NCBI GenBank assembly: GCA_021399435.1 | Contig: JAJTUP010000079.1 | Span: 124,001-188,000, forward strand | Length of the DNA: 64,000 bases | Direction: 5' to 3' | Source of the DNA: Diaporthe sp. PMI_573 | Taxonomy: Eukaryota; Ascomycota; Sordariomycetes; Diaporthales; Diaporthaceae | In this document: piece by piece, positions 9,959-21,246 of the stretch | How the letters are laid out: each line of letters starts with the position of its first letter | Position numbering within the stretch: the first letter of the stretch is position 1 | The notes under the pieces: generated by a model | Told to the model about the DNA's origin: nothing | Seen by the model: only the letters and a program-made list of their open reading frames with translations | The model's database searches: none | Translations under genes and position numbers: made by a program

Positions 9959-12107
9959 AGAACCTATGCAGAGAGCCGATTCAGCGGTATAGTACTAGAG
10001 CCGAAAGATGTACAATCCTTCTTGTCCGGTGCCACTGTGAGACACAATGCCCTAGTATAGGACCCTAAGGACATGATGCTGGTGACCTTAAACGCTAGAT
10101 TATCCGGAAAGTCGAAATAGGTACAGGTGGCTAAAATGAGGGAACTTTCGCTAAGGCAAACTAGACAAGGTAAGATTAAAGTACCTTGTTACTGAGAGAT
10201 ACACAGCTCTCATACAGCCCACCCCCCGGGGGATCTCCGCGACGATCCTCAAGAATTCGAAAAACAAGATATAGGGTAGAGGTCAAAGGTAAGGGTCACA
10301 ATACTCAGGCTATATCCCCTTGTAGGTTATCATACTACTGACTCATATTTATAGGTTAGAATCACAGGGAGCTAAATCCAGCAGGGTTATCGGGACAATG
10401 AGAAGAATAGACTAAGTTATGTCACGTATCATTACCAGGCTAAAACCTAGGCACAGCGCCAGACCTATTAAGAAGTGACGGGAAAAGTCACTTTCCGTGT
10501 ATTATGTGTTTTGAGACCCGAGTGCTTTTGAACCTGACCACAGTTTGAGCCCCACCCCCAATCTTTTTTTCTTTCCTTTTGTTTAGAAGAAAAAAAGAGA
10601 AAAAGGCTCTGTTTCAACTCTCTAGTAGTGCTAGATGGTCGCGACAAGACCCACGACTCTTACGTTCCTTCTATAGTGGTTTTAGCTTCCTTCCTATGTT
10701 AAGCCCTTGTCCCTGTGTCCTGCTCTCTTTGGCCAAGCTGCCGTACTTCTGTATAATGTAGAAGTCAGGTTGGCAATCAGAGACTCATAAACGCGGCCGG
10801 GTATACAAATGCAATGGAGGTGAAGTATAAGAAGATTGGAGGTAGTGAAGTAATCGTAAGGCAATCTGTCGTTCATGTAGGCCCAAAGTCGTTTCGTCCA
10901 GACTAGTAACGAAGCACAGCATGCCATCGGGGGCATCCGGGATCTTGGCCTTTATTACGCCGCTAGACAGCCTATCGGCATGAAGCTTAAATTATTCAGT
11001 GTCCTCAGGCATATGGTCTCTCAAGTCACGTTGAAAAGCCAGATCAAGGCATGTGAGGTGTTGATTGTATATTGGCCCGCAATTTGGATTTGAGCTGTGA
11101 TGGCGGCGTTTTCGTTGTCTATGGTTTTAGACGCCACGATGTGAATAACTTGCTGCTATGGACTGAGCAGGGAATTGAACTGGATCCCTGTAGTGATTAA
11201 AGCAAGGAATCTAACGTAGAGCTTGTTCTGAACTGTAACATGGCTGCCATTATCATAGCTGATGCCATTTGTGACAAGTGTGCTGTACCACTCGCTGGGG
11301 CTGCTGCCAATGACATCTATGGATACAATTTTGGGCATAGTGGCGACTTTGCAGGTCAGAAAGCCGACAAAATGAATAAGTGACGAGGCCTGGAGGTACC
11401 TCAAGGACAAAATATTAGTGTATGAGGTGATGAGCTCGTCCGTGTCTACATAAGTGGTAAATTTAGCATGAGACCCAGGGCAAGGATGCGGTTCTTCGGT
11501 CAAGACACCTTCATCAGCAAGCAAGGCACACGGCTTTACTATCGCTCCCAACCACCGTCTGGCCCTCGATTTGTACTTTTTCGAATCAGTATCGAGGCCG
11601 AGGCATTGTATAGCTTGATGAGCCTGCAAAGCGCTGTGCTGTCCGCACAACCTCCCCTTTCCAAGAAAATCAACAACCAACGGAAATCAAAAATCGCACA
11701 ATCATTGGCACCATGCTTTACGTCCATTAGTTATATATAAACGCTGCTTTACGGCGGTAGATGATCTCGCCCTCGTTGCCGTGGTACGTAGGTCAGTAGC
11801 CGCGGTAGTGGAAATGCATACGGTTGAGATGTGATTACCCAGTGCCGTCCAAAGATATGTGTGCTGCTTTTTGCCCTGCGTGCGGGCGCGCGCGCGAGTG
11901 TGTGCGAGTGTGGTTTCTGCAATCTAAACACAAGGCAGTGCTTGTGACCTCCACCGGCTTAACGACGTATCCGTACGTCTTCCATCCTCGTCATCCGCCA
12001 ATTGCACCATTAATCGCCCGACTGATCCGGGTGGTGGTACTCCATCATCATCGACTACTGGCTGCCCTGAGCCCGCGGTATTGACACCATGGTTTGAGGG
12101 CCCCGTC
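9959..12107. other. Intergenic region without a recognised gene
   Basis: Short ORFs here lack motifs, and the longest (minus strand, 11156-11680) begins at a non-ATG codon. The stretch includes a T-rich tract at about 10563-10600 and an alternating GCGCGCGCG/TGTGTG tract at about 11883-11910. It lies between the 3' ends of two convergent genes. Confidence 0.5.
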
Positions 12108-13907
12108 CTACGCCCTTCCTCCCACCCGGCCCCCGCCCTGGTCCCCCGACCCGCTTCTTGCTGCGCAGTGCCAGGAGTGCGTTGGCGTTGTAGGGTGGCA
12201 GGGTTCCGCGCCGTTAGGGACTTGCTGCGCTGTGAACATGCTGTTAGCCGGCCCCGAACAGCTGTTCATCCACTCTACCGGGTCGAGTTCTTGTTGTTGC
12301 TGCTGCTGCTGGTATAGCTGGACTACTGCTGTCTGTTTTGGGGGATTGTAGGCGACCACCTGGTTGTAGGCTGCTGGGACTGCTTGCGGTAAGTTTTTGG
12401 GAGGGGTATGGACCGTGTGGTTCACCTGGGCGGCTGCTGCTGACGCCTCCGCTGATGTGGTGTAGAGATGGTTGTTTGCTGATCCTTCAGTGACTGCCGC
12501 TATATACGACGATTGCCCGGAGCTCGGGGCTGATGTGGGTGTGGAGAAGGCTGACTGTGTGAAACCAGCATATCCCATCTGTGGATAGGCGGTGGTCGAT
12601 GCAGTCATCGAATGGTTATAGTAGGGGACTTTCTCCATGCCTAGCGCACGATGGATTCGTAATTTCTCCGTTTCATCTACAATTGGACTCGGTGTAGTGG
12701 GCTTGGATCGGAATTGAGGTCGCCTGTGCACCCCCGAGCCAAATTTCTCCTGCCTGACTGCCACGTTGAGGTTGTCCTGGTGATGCGAAGCAAACTGTGA
12801 AGCCGGCGGGTTGACTTTTGATACCTTGACGAAGGATTGCAGAGACTTGCCGTAGAGCAGGGTGTTGTTGGGAACACCCGGCAGTGGACAGTCCACATCT
12901 GGGGATTTGAAAGACGTGATGTCTATCGTCGTGCCTAGTATAGATTGCTGAGTGCCATTGATACTACACAAAGGTGCGCCAGTGGCCATGCTGCCGAGAC
13001 GGGCATCGGCTGTTCTCTGATCTGCGGTCTCGAGGGAAGATGCATGCTGCGTGCTAGAGGACTCCTTTAATGATTTTTCAGCCTGGCGACTGGCATCCTT
13101 GACCCATAGGGAAAAGAATTGTGTCCATTGGTCCTTGCTGGGGTCGTTTTCAGGGTCTAACGGCGTGCTAAATCCGTAGGGCGAAGTCCACTGCTGCGGC
13201 CGAACCTGAACACCTTTGTCTTCCAGCAACTTTTCCATGTCACGCAGCCGAGTCATCATCTCCTTTTTCTCATGCTCAAGCTGTTGCAGATAGCCGCGGC
13301 ACTCTGTGCGCCCGGTAATGCGGTCCGTGACATAGCATTCGAGGTTCTGCTGTGCGCAGGGGGAGCATCCTTCGGGAATGCGATCGCAACGGATCTTGCG
13401 AACCTAAATTTTATACAACCACAAACAAAAAGTCAGTTTGGAGTACGGTGGGTATTGCGGTTGGTTCTAATGCGATGGGTCTCTTCCGAGACCTTGCTTT
13501 GACTAGCTGCTCCACGCGTCCGTTTGCATAGTTATTTGTAACAGGGGCCAAAGTCGCTTCTGGCGGCAAGCATCCACAATTATGGTAACATCACGGTTCC
13601 ATGCTGCAAGTACAGGAGTCGAGTTCGAAACGCTAGACACTTCCACCCATTTCGAGTTCTCAAATAAAAGCCGCAAATCTACCTGTAATGGAATAAGAAG
13701 AGGAGCAGGACAATAAGGACGACGTACCTTGCAGCGATCGCACGCCTGGCCAGTCCGGATGTAGGATTGCAGCCTATCCTTGACCACTTGCGAGAAATCC
13801 TCGAAGCCTCTCTCGAGACGAGGCAGCTTGGCCTTCTGCGTGCCAAAAGAATTGTCCTGAGACTCGCCCAGGTCGCCAGGTCGCTTCGGAAGGCGTCCTG
13901 AAGGCAT
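12108..13907 (-). CDS. Zn2Cys6 transcription factor with a split zinc cluster
   Basis: Exon 1 is 13907-13728 (60 residues, ending ACDRCK) and exon 2 is 13403-12108, giving 491 residues. The 324-bp intron interrupts the zinc cluster exactly between its second and third cysteine. Joined, Cys 56, 59, 66, 73, 76 and 83 give CX2CX6CX6CX2CX6C, which strongly supports the splice. A short linker (YVTDRITGRTECRGY) and a coiled coil (QQLEHEKKEMMTRLRDMEKL) follow, as in dimeric regulators. The rest is Ser/Pro/Gln-rich with a run of seven Gln near the C-terminus. No MHR domain is evident. The intron is long for this genome and could hide a second intron and a microexon. Targets are unknown. Confidence 0.8.
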
Positions 13908-16571
13908 AGTACTCAGTACAAGGTTGGTGGCGGCCGACCGGTTAGCGGCAGGGGTGCTGTAATTAGCCTTCCAGTCTACCTGGGTACTCCGTATGCTTTT
14001 CTGGCAAGGTTCTGACTGTTCTCAATCAAGGCTGATTGATGGGTTGGTCCCACTTGGCCAACGATGGTGTGGTAGATCTTGGTAATTAACGGTATCTGGA
14101 GTTCACCGCAAATCCGGAGATACTTTGCTTCCCAAAATGAGCGGAGCGGGATCGAGCTCCCTCGTGGCTTTTTGGGACGTTGTGGTTCCTCCTCAAGGGG
14201 GTTGGCGCATAAGAATCTCACCACCTCTCGTGGCAATTCTGTGTGCTCCGCACTGCACTTCACCAGATTACCTCGACCCTGGATGAGCCCTGAATCGACG
14301 GCGGATCACGAACCTGACCGGATGAGTCTTTTCTACGGCCGATCTCCTCGGAGTCGCCTCTGTGACAATTGATGGGGCCTGTTGCGGCTTTCCCGAGCGA
14401 GGAAGATATGAGAAATGTAAAGGGATGGCTGGCTAGGCTGGGAGGACGAGTGTTTGCGGAGCGAAGTGCAATATCACGGCGGTATAAGGGAACTGGACCT
14501 CGGCACGCTACTGGGTGAGAGCTAGAGAGTGGGGAGCGAGGGAGCAGCCGCTCGGGGAAAAAGTGTGCGGGTGGTTCTATAGACGGACTATCGAGTCTCG
14601 TCAAAAAGCACCAAAGCTCCCGAGGGGGCAGGGAGGGATGGCGACAGGACCAAGAGCCAGTGAGAGCTTACGTTGGTCATAGGTCTAGATTCAGTATTAT
14701 CAACGGGCGGGCGTGCGTAATTGTGTGCGGGCACCAATGCATTCCAACAGGGGACGCACCGGACTGTCGCCCTCACTTCACGAAGGCTGCACATGCACAC
14801 ACAGTACATTATGCAGTACGTGTACGTGGGAACAGATTGGGCAATTATGTAATGGCGTACCGTCCAGAATCCCACGTCTAGTGGCCGGATGCCCCAAAAA
14901 AGAAACTGGAGCGTCTGCGCTGCCTGTGGTGCTTCCCAAGGGGTTGAGTTGCCTGTCGTTGCCAAACGGGAGAAGATGCGGATCTTCCGAGGTTACTTTT
15001 CGCCACCGGCCTGTGGGTGCCACCCGGGTTCCACAGTGTAGCCCCCGAGGGGTTCTCTGACTTTAACCGATTGCAACCTGACTGCCAGCGTGCCAAAAAA
15101 GAAAAAAGAAAAAAAAAGGAAAAAGGAAGAAAAAAAGGAACAAACCTGGAACTCCAAAGTAAATCCCAAATTTGCCCAAACCCCTCTTTATATTAGAATC
15201 CTGATGACTCAACAACCGCGTCATATGTGCTTGACTTTAATTACATTGACATCTTGAGAATAAGCGTCTGATTTGAATCGTATCAAATCACTTGTTAAAA
15301 TTCAGGGTTGTGGTGGGAATTAGCAGGAAAAGCGGTGGCATCCTGAATACGGTACAAAGCTACGGGCGGTTCATTTTGCATGCTGACCGCCTGACTGGCT
15401 GTGCCTGTGCCCTTGGCATCGTATCCGAACCGCGGGGATAGTGAGCTGCGCTGAAGTCCTCCCGAAATTGCAGTTCTCAGGGAAGCCGAAGCTTATTGGT
15501 CACCTGTGGAATGCCCAGGCTATCTTACTGTCTGTCTGCTTGTTGGGTATACCGAACGGGGGGGGGGCTGATAGTCTAAGCAGATAGACAACTACAGACG
15601 GCAGGTGTGGGGAAGCTAGGTTCCGTGAGGATTTTGCCTGTGGATTTATTCCCAGCATTTGGGACTGGGGATTTGAGTGGTGAAACCCAATGGTGGCAAA
15701 CAATGGGCACATCGAGAGTCCCAAAGGTTACAACCGTGCCATAAGGAGAATCGGCTGCCCCGCTTTGTGCCCCTTGAACACTGCGGTAGTTCCAGAATTG
15801 CACAAAGACTATGGAGTATAGCCAGCAGTGGGGCCCGCATTCTGTGTGTTCGTGCTCACTTGTGTGCCGACTGCCTGCTGTGCGACAAGATCGCCTGTCA
15901 TGCCGGGATGGACAGGCAGGACACGGCGCTGTCCCACGTTGTGCTACTGTGTTTCGATCTCCCAAAATTCGAAGCCATTCCGAGATCTGAGACCCTTGGC
16001 CTTAACATTAATCTGATAGATGAAGCAATATCCGCCTGACAGATTAGCTAGCCAGCTAGACAGATTTTCTTCGGAAATGCAAAGTAGCTGGTACATCATG
16101 CCTATGTACGGAGTATGGGAGTGACTATGCAGGTAGATGTTGAACCAGAAACTGCCCGGGTCCTTGACCGGGGGTCAGCGGTCTAGATCAAGAGACGACG
16201 TGGCCGGGACGACCATCGACGGGTAGGCCCTTGCCCATCTCATCCGAAAGTGAAAGGCACGAATCCCCCTGTGCGGAGGTCTAGTGCGTAGCAGCTCCTA
16301 AATCGGCCGCCAGAAGCCAGATGACTAGGTCACCAAAATACATATCCGATGAGACAGCTGGTTGATCGAACGGTTCGGAGAGCAGGCTTGAAGTACGGCA
16401 CTAAATCATGCAAGGTGTGATTCCCCACGTCCCACGGCATCGCGCCAGTCTCGCAACCCGTCCAGATGCACCGGACCGAACCTTCCGGGCAAGTTTTAAC
16501 GCTAAAGACAGACGGGAGGGGACATGGGACCGGCCTAGCATGCCAAAGAACCACTCGGAGTAGCTGAATGC
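13908..16571. other. Intergenic region upstream of the split-finger regulator
   Basis: No gene was recognised. The region nearest 13907 should be the promoter and 5' leader of the minus-strand regulator. It contains the homopurine tract at about 15094-15143, a nine-G run at about 15559, and many short motif-free ORFs. The right boundary is the hAT inverted repeat at 16572. Confidence 0.5.
15094..15143. repeat. Homopurine (A/G) tract
   Basis: About 50 nt consist almost only of A and G, mostly short A-runs separated by G. Such tracts can form triplexes or exclude nucleosomes, but no function is shown here. Confidence 0.8.
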
Positions 16572-16715
16572 CAGGGTTGGAAATCGATCGACTGATCGAT
16601 TTGATCGATTCGATTAATCGATTCGATTTCGATTTCGATCGACCGATCCAACCTGTCAATCGATCGATATCGTATCGATCAAATCTCCAATCGATCGATT
16701 TGATCGTCGATCACC
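16572..16715. repeat. hAT left end: TIR and GATCGAT subterminal repeats
   Basis: After the 18-bp terminal repeat, many short units of the type ATCGATCGAT and GATTCGATT occur in both orientations up to about 16715. In hAT elements such subterminal clusters bind transposase. The right end at 19677-19810 has the same motif, so this is element structure and not an unrelated satellite. Confidence 0.8.
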
Positions 16716-16959
16716 ACGTACTTCGGAGGTGTCCCGGGTAGGTTGCGCATGGCAGCTCATAGTATGATACGCGACGAATCAGTCTGCCTCGTGCCATTTG
16801 CAATTCCGCCAATGCCTGGTTCAATGGACTCTGTACGCGTCGCAACCAGGAATTATCTCGGGTCTTGGCTTGTCCGAGTAGAGTGCAGGTTCGACCTTAT
16901 CAGCCTCGCAGCATTCGATTTGACCTCCTCTACACTGTTTACGGACTCTTCCCATCACT

Positions 16960-19676
16960 ATGGACTCGTTTGATGAGGACATAGAGGCTGCCTCCTCCAC
17001 GCCGCCGCCTTCCGAGCCGTCAACTAGTTCAGCCTCAACGAAATATGCACCCGTCAGATTTCCAGATTATGAGGCTTGGACGACTGATAAATTCAGGCGG
17101 TTCCCCGCTTTCACGATAGGTCACGACCCTTCTCGAGAGCGGACATGGTGGTGGCAGTTTGGATTCAGAATGAAGGACAACAGGTCACGGCCCGACAAGA
17201 TCGTATGGATCTGCGAGAGATGTTTCCTCCGGAACAGGCCGAAGACTACAGATTATGTCTACATCGCTTCAACTGGCGGAGGCATTGTCCGACATCTGAG
17301 AAAGGAGCACAAGGTCGTGGTTTGTGTCATCCCTCCGTGTCCTATGCCCACGTCGTTCGATAATGTCCGCTAACTTGTCAGCCACCTTCGCAATTTGCAG
17401 GCCCCGTTGCCGGAGGTGGAGGTACAGAACGGAATCTACTTGATATGCTTCGCGCCGACCCAACGAACCCTCGGGATCAAAGCCTTCTCGGCAATCTGCA
17501 TACGCTGTTCGATCCGAAGATGAACCAACTACTCCTGCTCGACTGGCTTACATACCACAACCTCCCGTTCAATCTCGTAAACTCTGAGCGCTTCAGACGA
17601 CTGCTTCTCTACAACAACCCGTCTCTTCAGGAAGGGCAGATACCGAGCGGCAAGACGCTCGTGAATCTGCTAATAAACGAGTACAATCGCGCTCTTGGCC
17701 CGCTTCACGAGCTGCTTCAAAGAGCGAGAAGTATGATTCACTTTACCTTTGATGGCTGGACTTCCCGACAAAACACATCATTCCTTGGTATCAACGCCCA
17801 CTTTATCGACCAAGATTGGAAACAATGGAGAATCCTTTTGGCTTTGCCAGGTCTCAGGAAGCGCCATACCGGAGCAGCGCTTGCAGATGAAGTTGCAGAT
17901 ACAATATGCGCATTTGGTCTTCAAGACAGGTACAAAACCATGGCCAAAACTCTTACCTGCTAAACTGACTATGTTAACTCTTATTCGGCTTCAGGATCGG
18001 GTACTACACGCTTGACAACGCTGCGAATAATGCTACGGCTATGGAAGCACTTGGCACTGAGTTCGATTTCGACGGGGATGAGCGTCGCATCCGCTGCGCC
18101 CCTCATTTTCTGAATCTGACAGTCAGAGCCATGATGTACGGCAGCAAAAGGGATAATTTCAACGAGCTGCTAGCTCACTGGGGCGATAAGGACTTTATGA
18201 CTGAAGAAGACGAGCAGCGACAGTTGTCCGAGGCTATCGATAAGCTGGCGACGGACGACGGCTTCAGGGAGCCGAGCATGGATGAAGTCTTCGAGCTCGA
18301 AACAGTCCCCGAGGAGAGTCAGCACCAGTATCCAGTCCCTGAGATTATTAACGCCGAGGAAGTGGACAAGTACCGCAAGTTTGGGCCGTTTGGCAAGCTA
18401 CACAATATTGGCATCGCTCTTCGAACGAACAGTCAACTTCTCGAGGACTTTTATGAAGCTCAACGGCAAACCGCCCCTACCGAACCTGTTCTTACGTGGG
18501 TTCAAAACGTCTGTACTTGCTGGCAATCCGACGAGGCAATGGCGTCGCGCGCTCTGCTGAAACGAGCAGCCTTGAACAGGATGCTTTGTATGATCGAGGA
18601 ACGATGGGTTAGCCAAGGCGGCAAAGAAAAAGACAAACCAGCAATATTGAAAGAAAAACTTTCCCTTGAGGGATGGAAGGTTGTTGGTGCGGTTCAGAAG
18701 ATCCTTCAACCATTCAAGGTCGCCTCAAGGCAACTGCAGGGCGAGGGTATTGCTGGTAAACGCTCAACTTCAGGGGGGTTCGACGAGTACTTCCAAGTGG
18801 TGGAGATGCTCCTTGACCACCTCGAGCTGGCCGTTCAAGGAGTGATAATTGAAAGAATGACGACCAGATCATGGAAGAGGTTCAACTGTTCGATGGTATA
18901 GATGCAAAGGCCCGGAGGCTTTTGAAGGTTTACATCAAGCTCGGATGGAAGAAGCTGAACGACTACTATGGCAAGCTGACCTCTACTGCCTACGTAGCGG
19001 CAGTTGTATTCCACCCCTGCAAGAATGGCGAACTATAGAACGGCTTTGGAACCAACTCCCGTCTCGTCAGACCTCGGAATGGAAGAGGACGTATGAGAGA
19101 AGCTTAACGGCCATCTGGGAAGAGAAGTACAGGAACAAGGCTCATGGGGCAGATTCTAATGACGCTTCAGCAGCTGGGACTACTAGTGCCTTGGACTATA
19201 TTGAACGTCGACTGGCTTTTAGTCGGTCATTGACTACTCCTGACTCTCAAGAGCGACAAAGCCAACGACAACAGCAGTCAGCGGCGATGCCACCACAGGC
19301 CGAGCTTGATCAGTACCTGTCAGAGCCACCGGTTGACAACATCGCATACAAAGCTGACCCAATTGGTTGGTGGAGGGACGTCGGCGTTGTGCGTTTTCCT
19401 CGGCTGTCTTATATGGCTGTTGACTTTCTTACTATCGCATCGTCGTCTGCAGAAACGGAGAGAGACTCCAGCAGTTGCGGGAGGATGGTAACACCACTCA
19501 GGTCCCGCCTACGGCGGCATATTGTGGCCATGGCTCAGTGCCTTCGTTCCTGGAGCAAAGCCGGTATTTATCAGCCGACTCTTCCTTTTAGTCTCCTTGA
19601 AGGGGATAATTGGAGGCAAGTTCTTCAATTGGTGGGTAGGATCACGGTAGATAGTAACAACGAAGACCAGCATTGA
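16960..19676 (+). pseudogene. hAT transposase with two single-base frame breaks
   Basis: Exon 1 (16960-17323) encodes a BED-like finger ([10 protein letters not shown] ... HLRKEH). Exon 2 (17401-17929) has [11 protein letters not shown], and exon 3 starts at 17995 with [14 protein letters not shown], the hAT catalytic-core motifs. Introns 17324-17400 and 17930-17994 are GT-AG and keep frame. Near 18850 the frame slips by one base, and the conserved stretch KVYIKLGWKKLNDYY continues in another frame. A second slip near 19020 moves to the frame of WRTIERLWNQ, which then runs through the C-terminal dimerisation domain (CGRMVTPLRSRLRR) to the stop at 19676. Each slip is explained by one missing base. 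The protein is otherwise well preserved, so the element is recently dead, or the breaks are assembly errors. Confidence 0.8.
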
Positions 19677-19810
19677 TCGATTTGATGGCCGATCGACGTC
19701 GATCGATCGATTTCATTTAGTGATCGATCGATATCGATCGATTGAAGGTGACGATCGATATAAATCGATCGACCAGGGCTCGGAATCGATCTGATCGATT
19801 TCCAACTCTG
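19677..19810. repeat. hAT right end: GATCGAT subterminal repeats and TIR
   Basis: Subterminal GATCGATCGAT units start directly after the transposase stop and lead into the terminal repeat at 19793-19810. The arrangement mirrors the left end. Confidence 0.8.
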
Positions 19811-20472
19811 CGCAATATATTGCGGCAATATATTGCTAAACAGTTGCCCACATTGCGTTGCTCGGAGCCCTGAGTTGCCACATCGTCGTTGAGGCGGACC
19901 GCCTCCTCAGCACCACCAGCCATTTCACCAACTGGCCGCTTCCCCTTTTGTTTCTCTTCAATTATCACCTGGGAATCCTCAATACTAAGTGCTCCTCCCA
20001 GCTGCACTCGTGTTCTTTTGGCCCTCCGGCGCTTGGCGAGCCCTATATTAGCCTTCTCAAGAGTACGAACCCGATCATTCAAAAGAGTGATCTGATGCGC
20101 CATTGCTTGTGCACCCTTGGTAAACTTCTCAACTGCCTTGAGAATCGGTGTAGGAGATATCCTGCCCTTAATGAAACTTGATTGCTGGATAGTTTGTTGA
20201 GCATTGGATGGTGTTTGTGATTCCCATTTTGATGGCGACACAGGGAGGGATTGTACTGGAGTTTGTAGGCGGATATCCAGCTTGGAAATAACAGAATCTG
20301 GGTCCCATGGAGAAATACCAGCTCCTCTAAACCCAGATCTCATGTTTTCTTCTGTAAAGAATCTAAAGATCTTGTCGTGGGCTGCCTTAAACGCAATAAA
20401 GAACTCAGACTTGGTGATGTGGTTGATAGAGGTACCAATTGGTGCCAAATGGTCCCAATTTCTCATTTCCAA
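19811..20472 (-). mobile_element. pogo/Fot-like transposase C-terminal fragment, copy B1
   Basis: On the minus strand the frame encodes the conserved C-terminal part of pogo-type DDE transposases: NHITKSEFFIAFKAAHDKI, then FRGAGISPWDPDSVISKLD, then a basic coiled segment. It breaks off at about 19872, just before the zinc knuckle, inside a block that also occurs in copies A and B2 (GTTGCCACATCGTCGTTGAG). The N-terminal half and catalytic core are absent. It directly abuts the hAT right end at 19810. Confidence 0.7.
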
Positions 20473-20900
20473 TTGATTTCGTCAATTTGGAGTCGTTTGT
20501 GGGGCTGCATTGCCAGTCTAAAGTTATCAACTTTTGGTGGGAAAATCAGCCTTCCCACCAAAATGGAGCATTTCGGATACGCACGATCAACCTCAATCTA
20601 CACCAACCACGCCAACTATTTAGGCGGTCCACCACGGACCGCTTAAAAATGTACTATTATACACTGGGAATCTAACTGAATAGACCCTTCTACATCTTTC
20701 TTACAAGTTTTTGCATTATGCCCAGTCTTGCCGCAGTTGCCACAGCGTCGTTTACTCGGTCCGCCCCGGACCAAGTCCTCGGCACCACCGCTGATTTCAC
20801 CAGCTGGCCGCTTCCCCTTTTGTTTCTCTTGAATAAGAGCCTGGGAATCCTCAGTACCATGTTTGCTAATGTGAGGTTTTGCATCTTTCTCGCTATCCAT
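20431..20900 (-). mobile_element. pogo/Fot-like 3' end with zinc knuckle, copy B2
   Basis: The minus strand encodes a C-terminal zinc knuckle (CGNCGKTGHNAKTC), then a stop at 20643 and a 3' non-coding part homologous to copy A at 7149-7520. The palindromic motif is present as GGTACCAATTGGTGCC at 20431-20446. It overlaps the start of fragment B1, so two partial copies of one family sit head to tail in the same orientation. Confidence 0.7.
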
Positions 20901-21246
20901 CCATGATTATACATAAGCCCATCGTCTCATTCTCCCCTTCACACAGTCCCATGTCTACCACGTACGATATTTCGTCGTAGGCGCCTACCCTAGAGAGACG
21001 AGTCTCGTAAGTCCTAGCTAGCTCATGCTAGATGGCGATTTACTCTGGTAGTAGTAACCAAGGCTCCGATCAATGCCACACAACATCACATGGCACGTGC
21101 ATGGAGTTGATGTTGACATGACGTCCAAACCTCGCGTGATGTTGATCAACATGGCCATCGTGTAATGTGTATGTGTACAATGTTGATTTCGTTGACATCA
21201 CCCTGCAGTAGCCTAAGCCTCATCCTCCATTTCAGTCTCGTCAATT

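Larger units (their letters stand above)
16572..19810 (+). mobile_element. Restless-like hAT transposon, about 3.2 kb
   Basis: The ends are inverted repeats CAGGGTTGGAAATCGATC (16572-16589) and its complement at 19793-19810, with one mismatch in 18 bp. They begin CAG(G/A)G, as is common in hAT elements. Both ends carry dense GATCGAT-type subterminal repeats. Between them lies a spliced hAT transposase on the plus strand. The 8-bp flanks (16564-16571 and 19811-19818) do not match, so no target-site duplication is visible. This could mean a rearranged right flank, since it abuts a pogo fragment. Confidence 0.85.

Noticed and set aside
11156..11680. 174-residue minus-strand ORF
   Set aside because: It begins at TTG, has no domain, and overlaps equally open frames on the other strand.
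16572..16715. GATCGAT array as a CRISPR-like repeat
   Set aside because: Units are short, variable and without spacers; they mirror the array at the other end of a hAT element.
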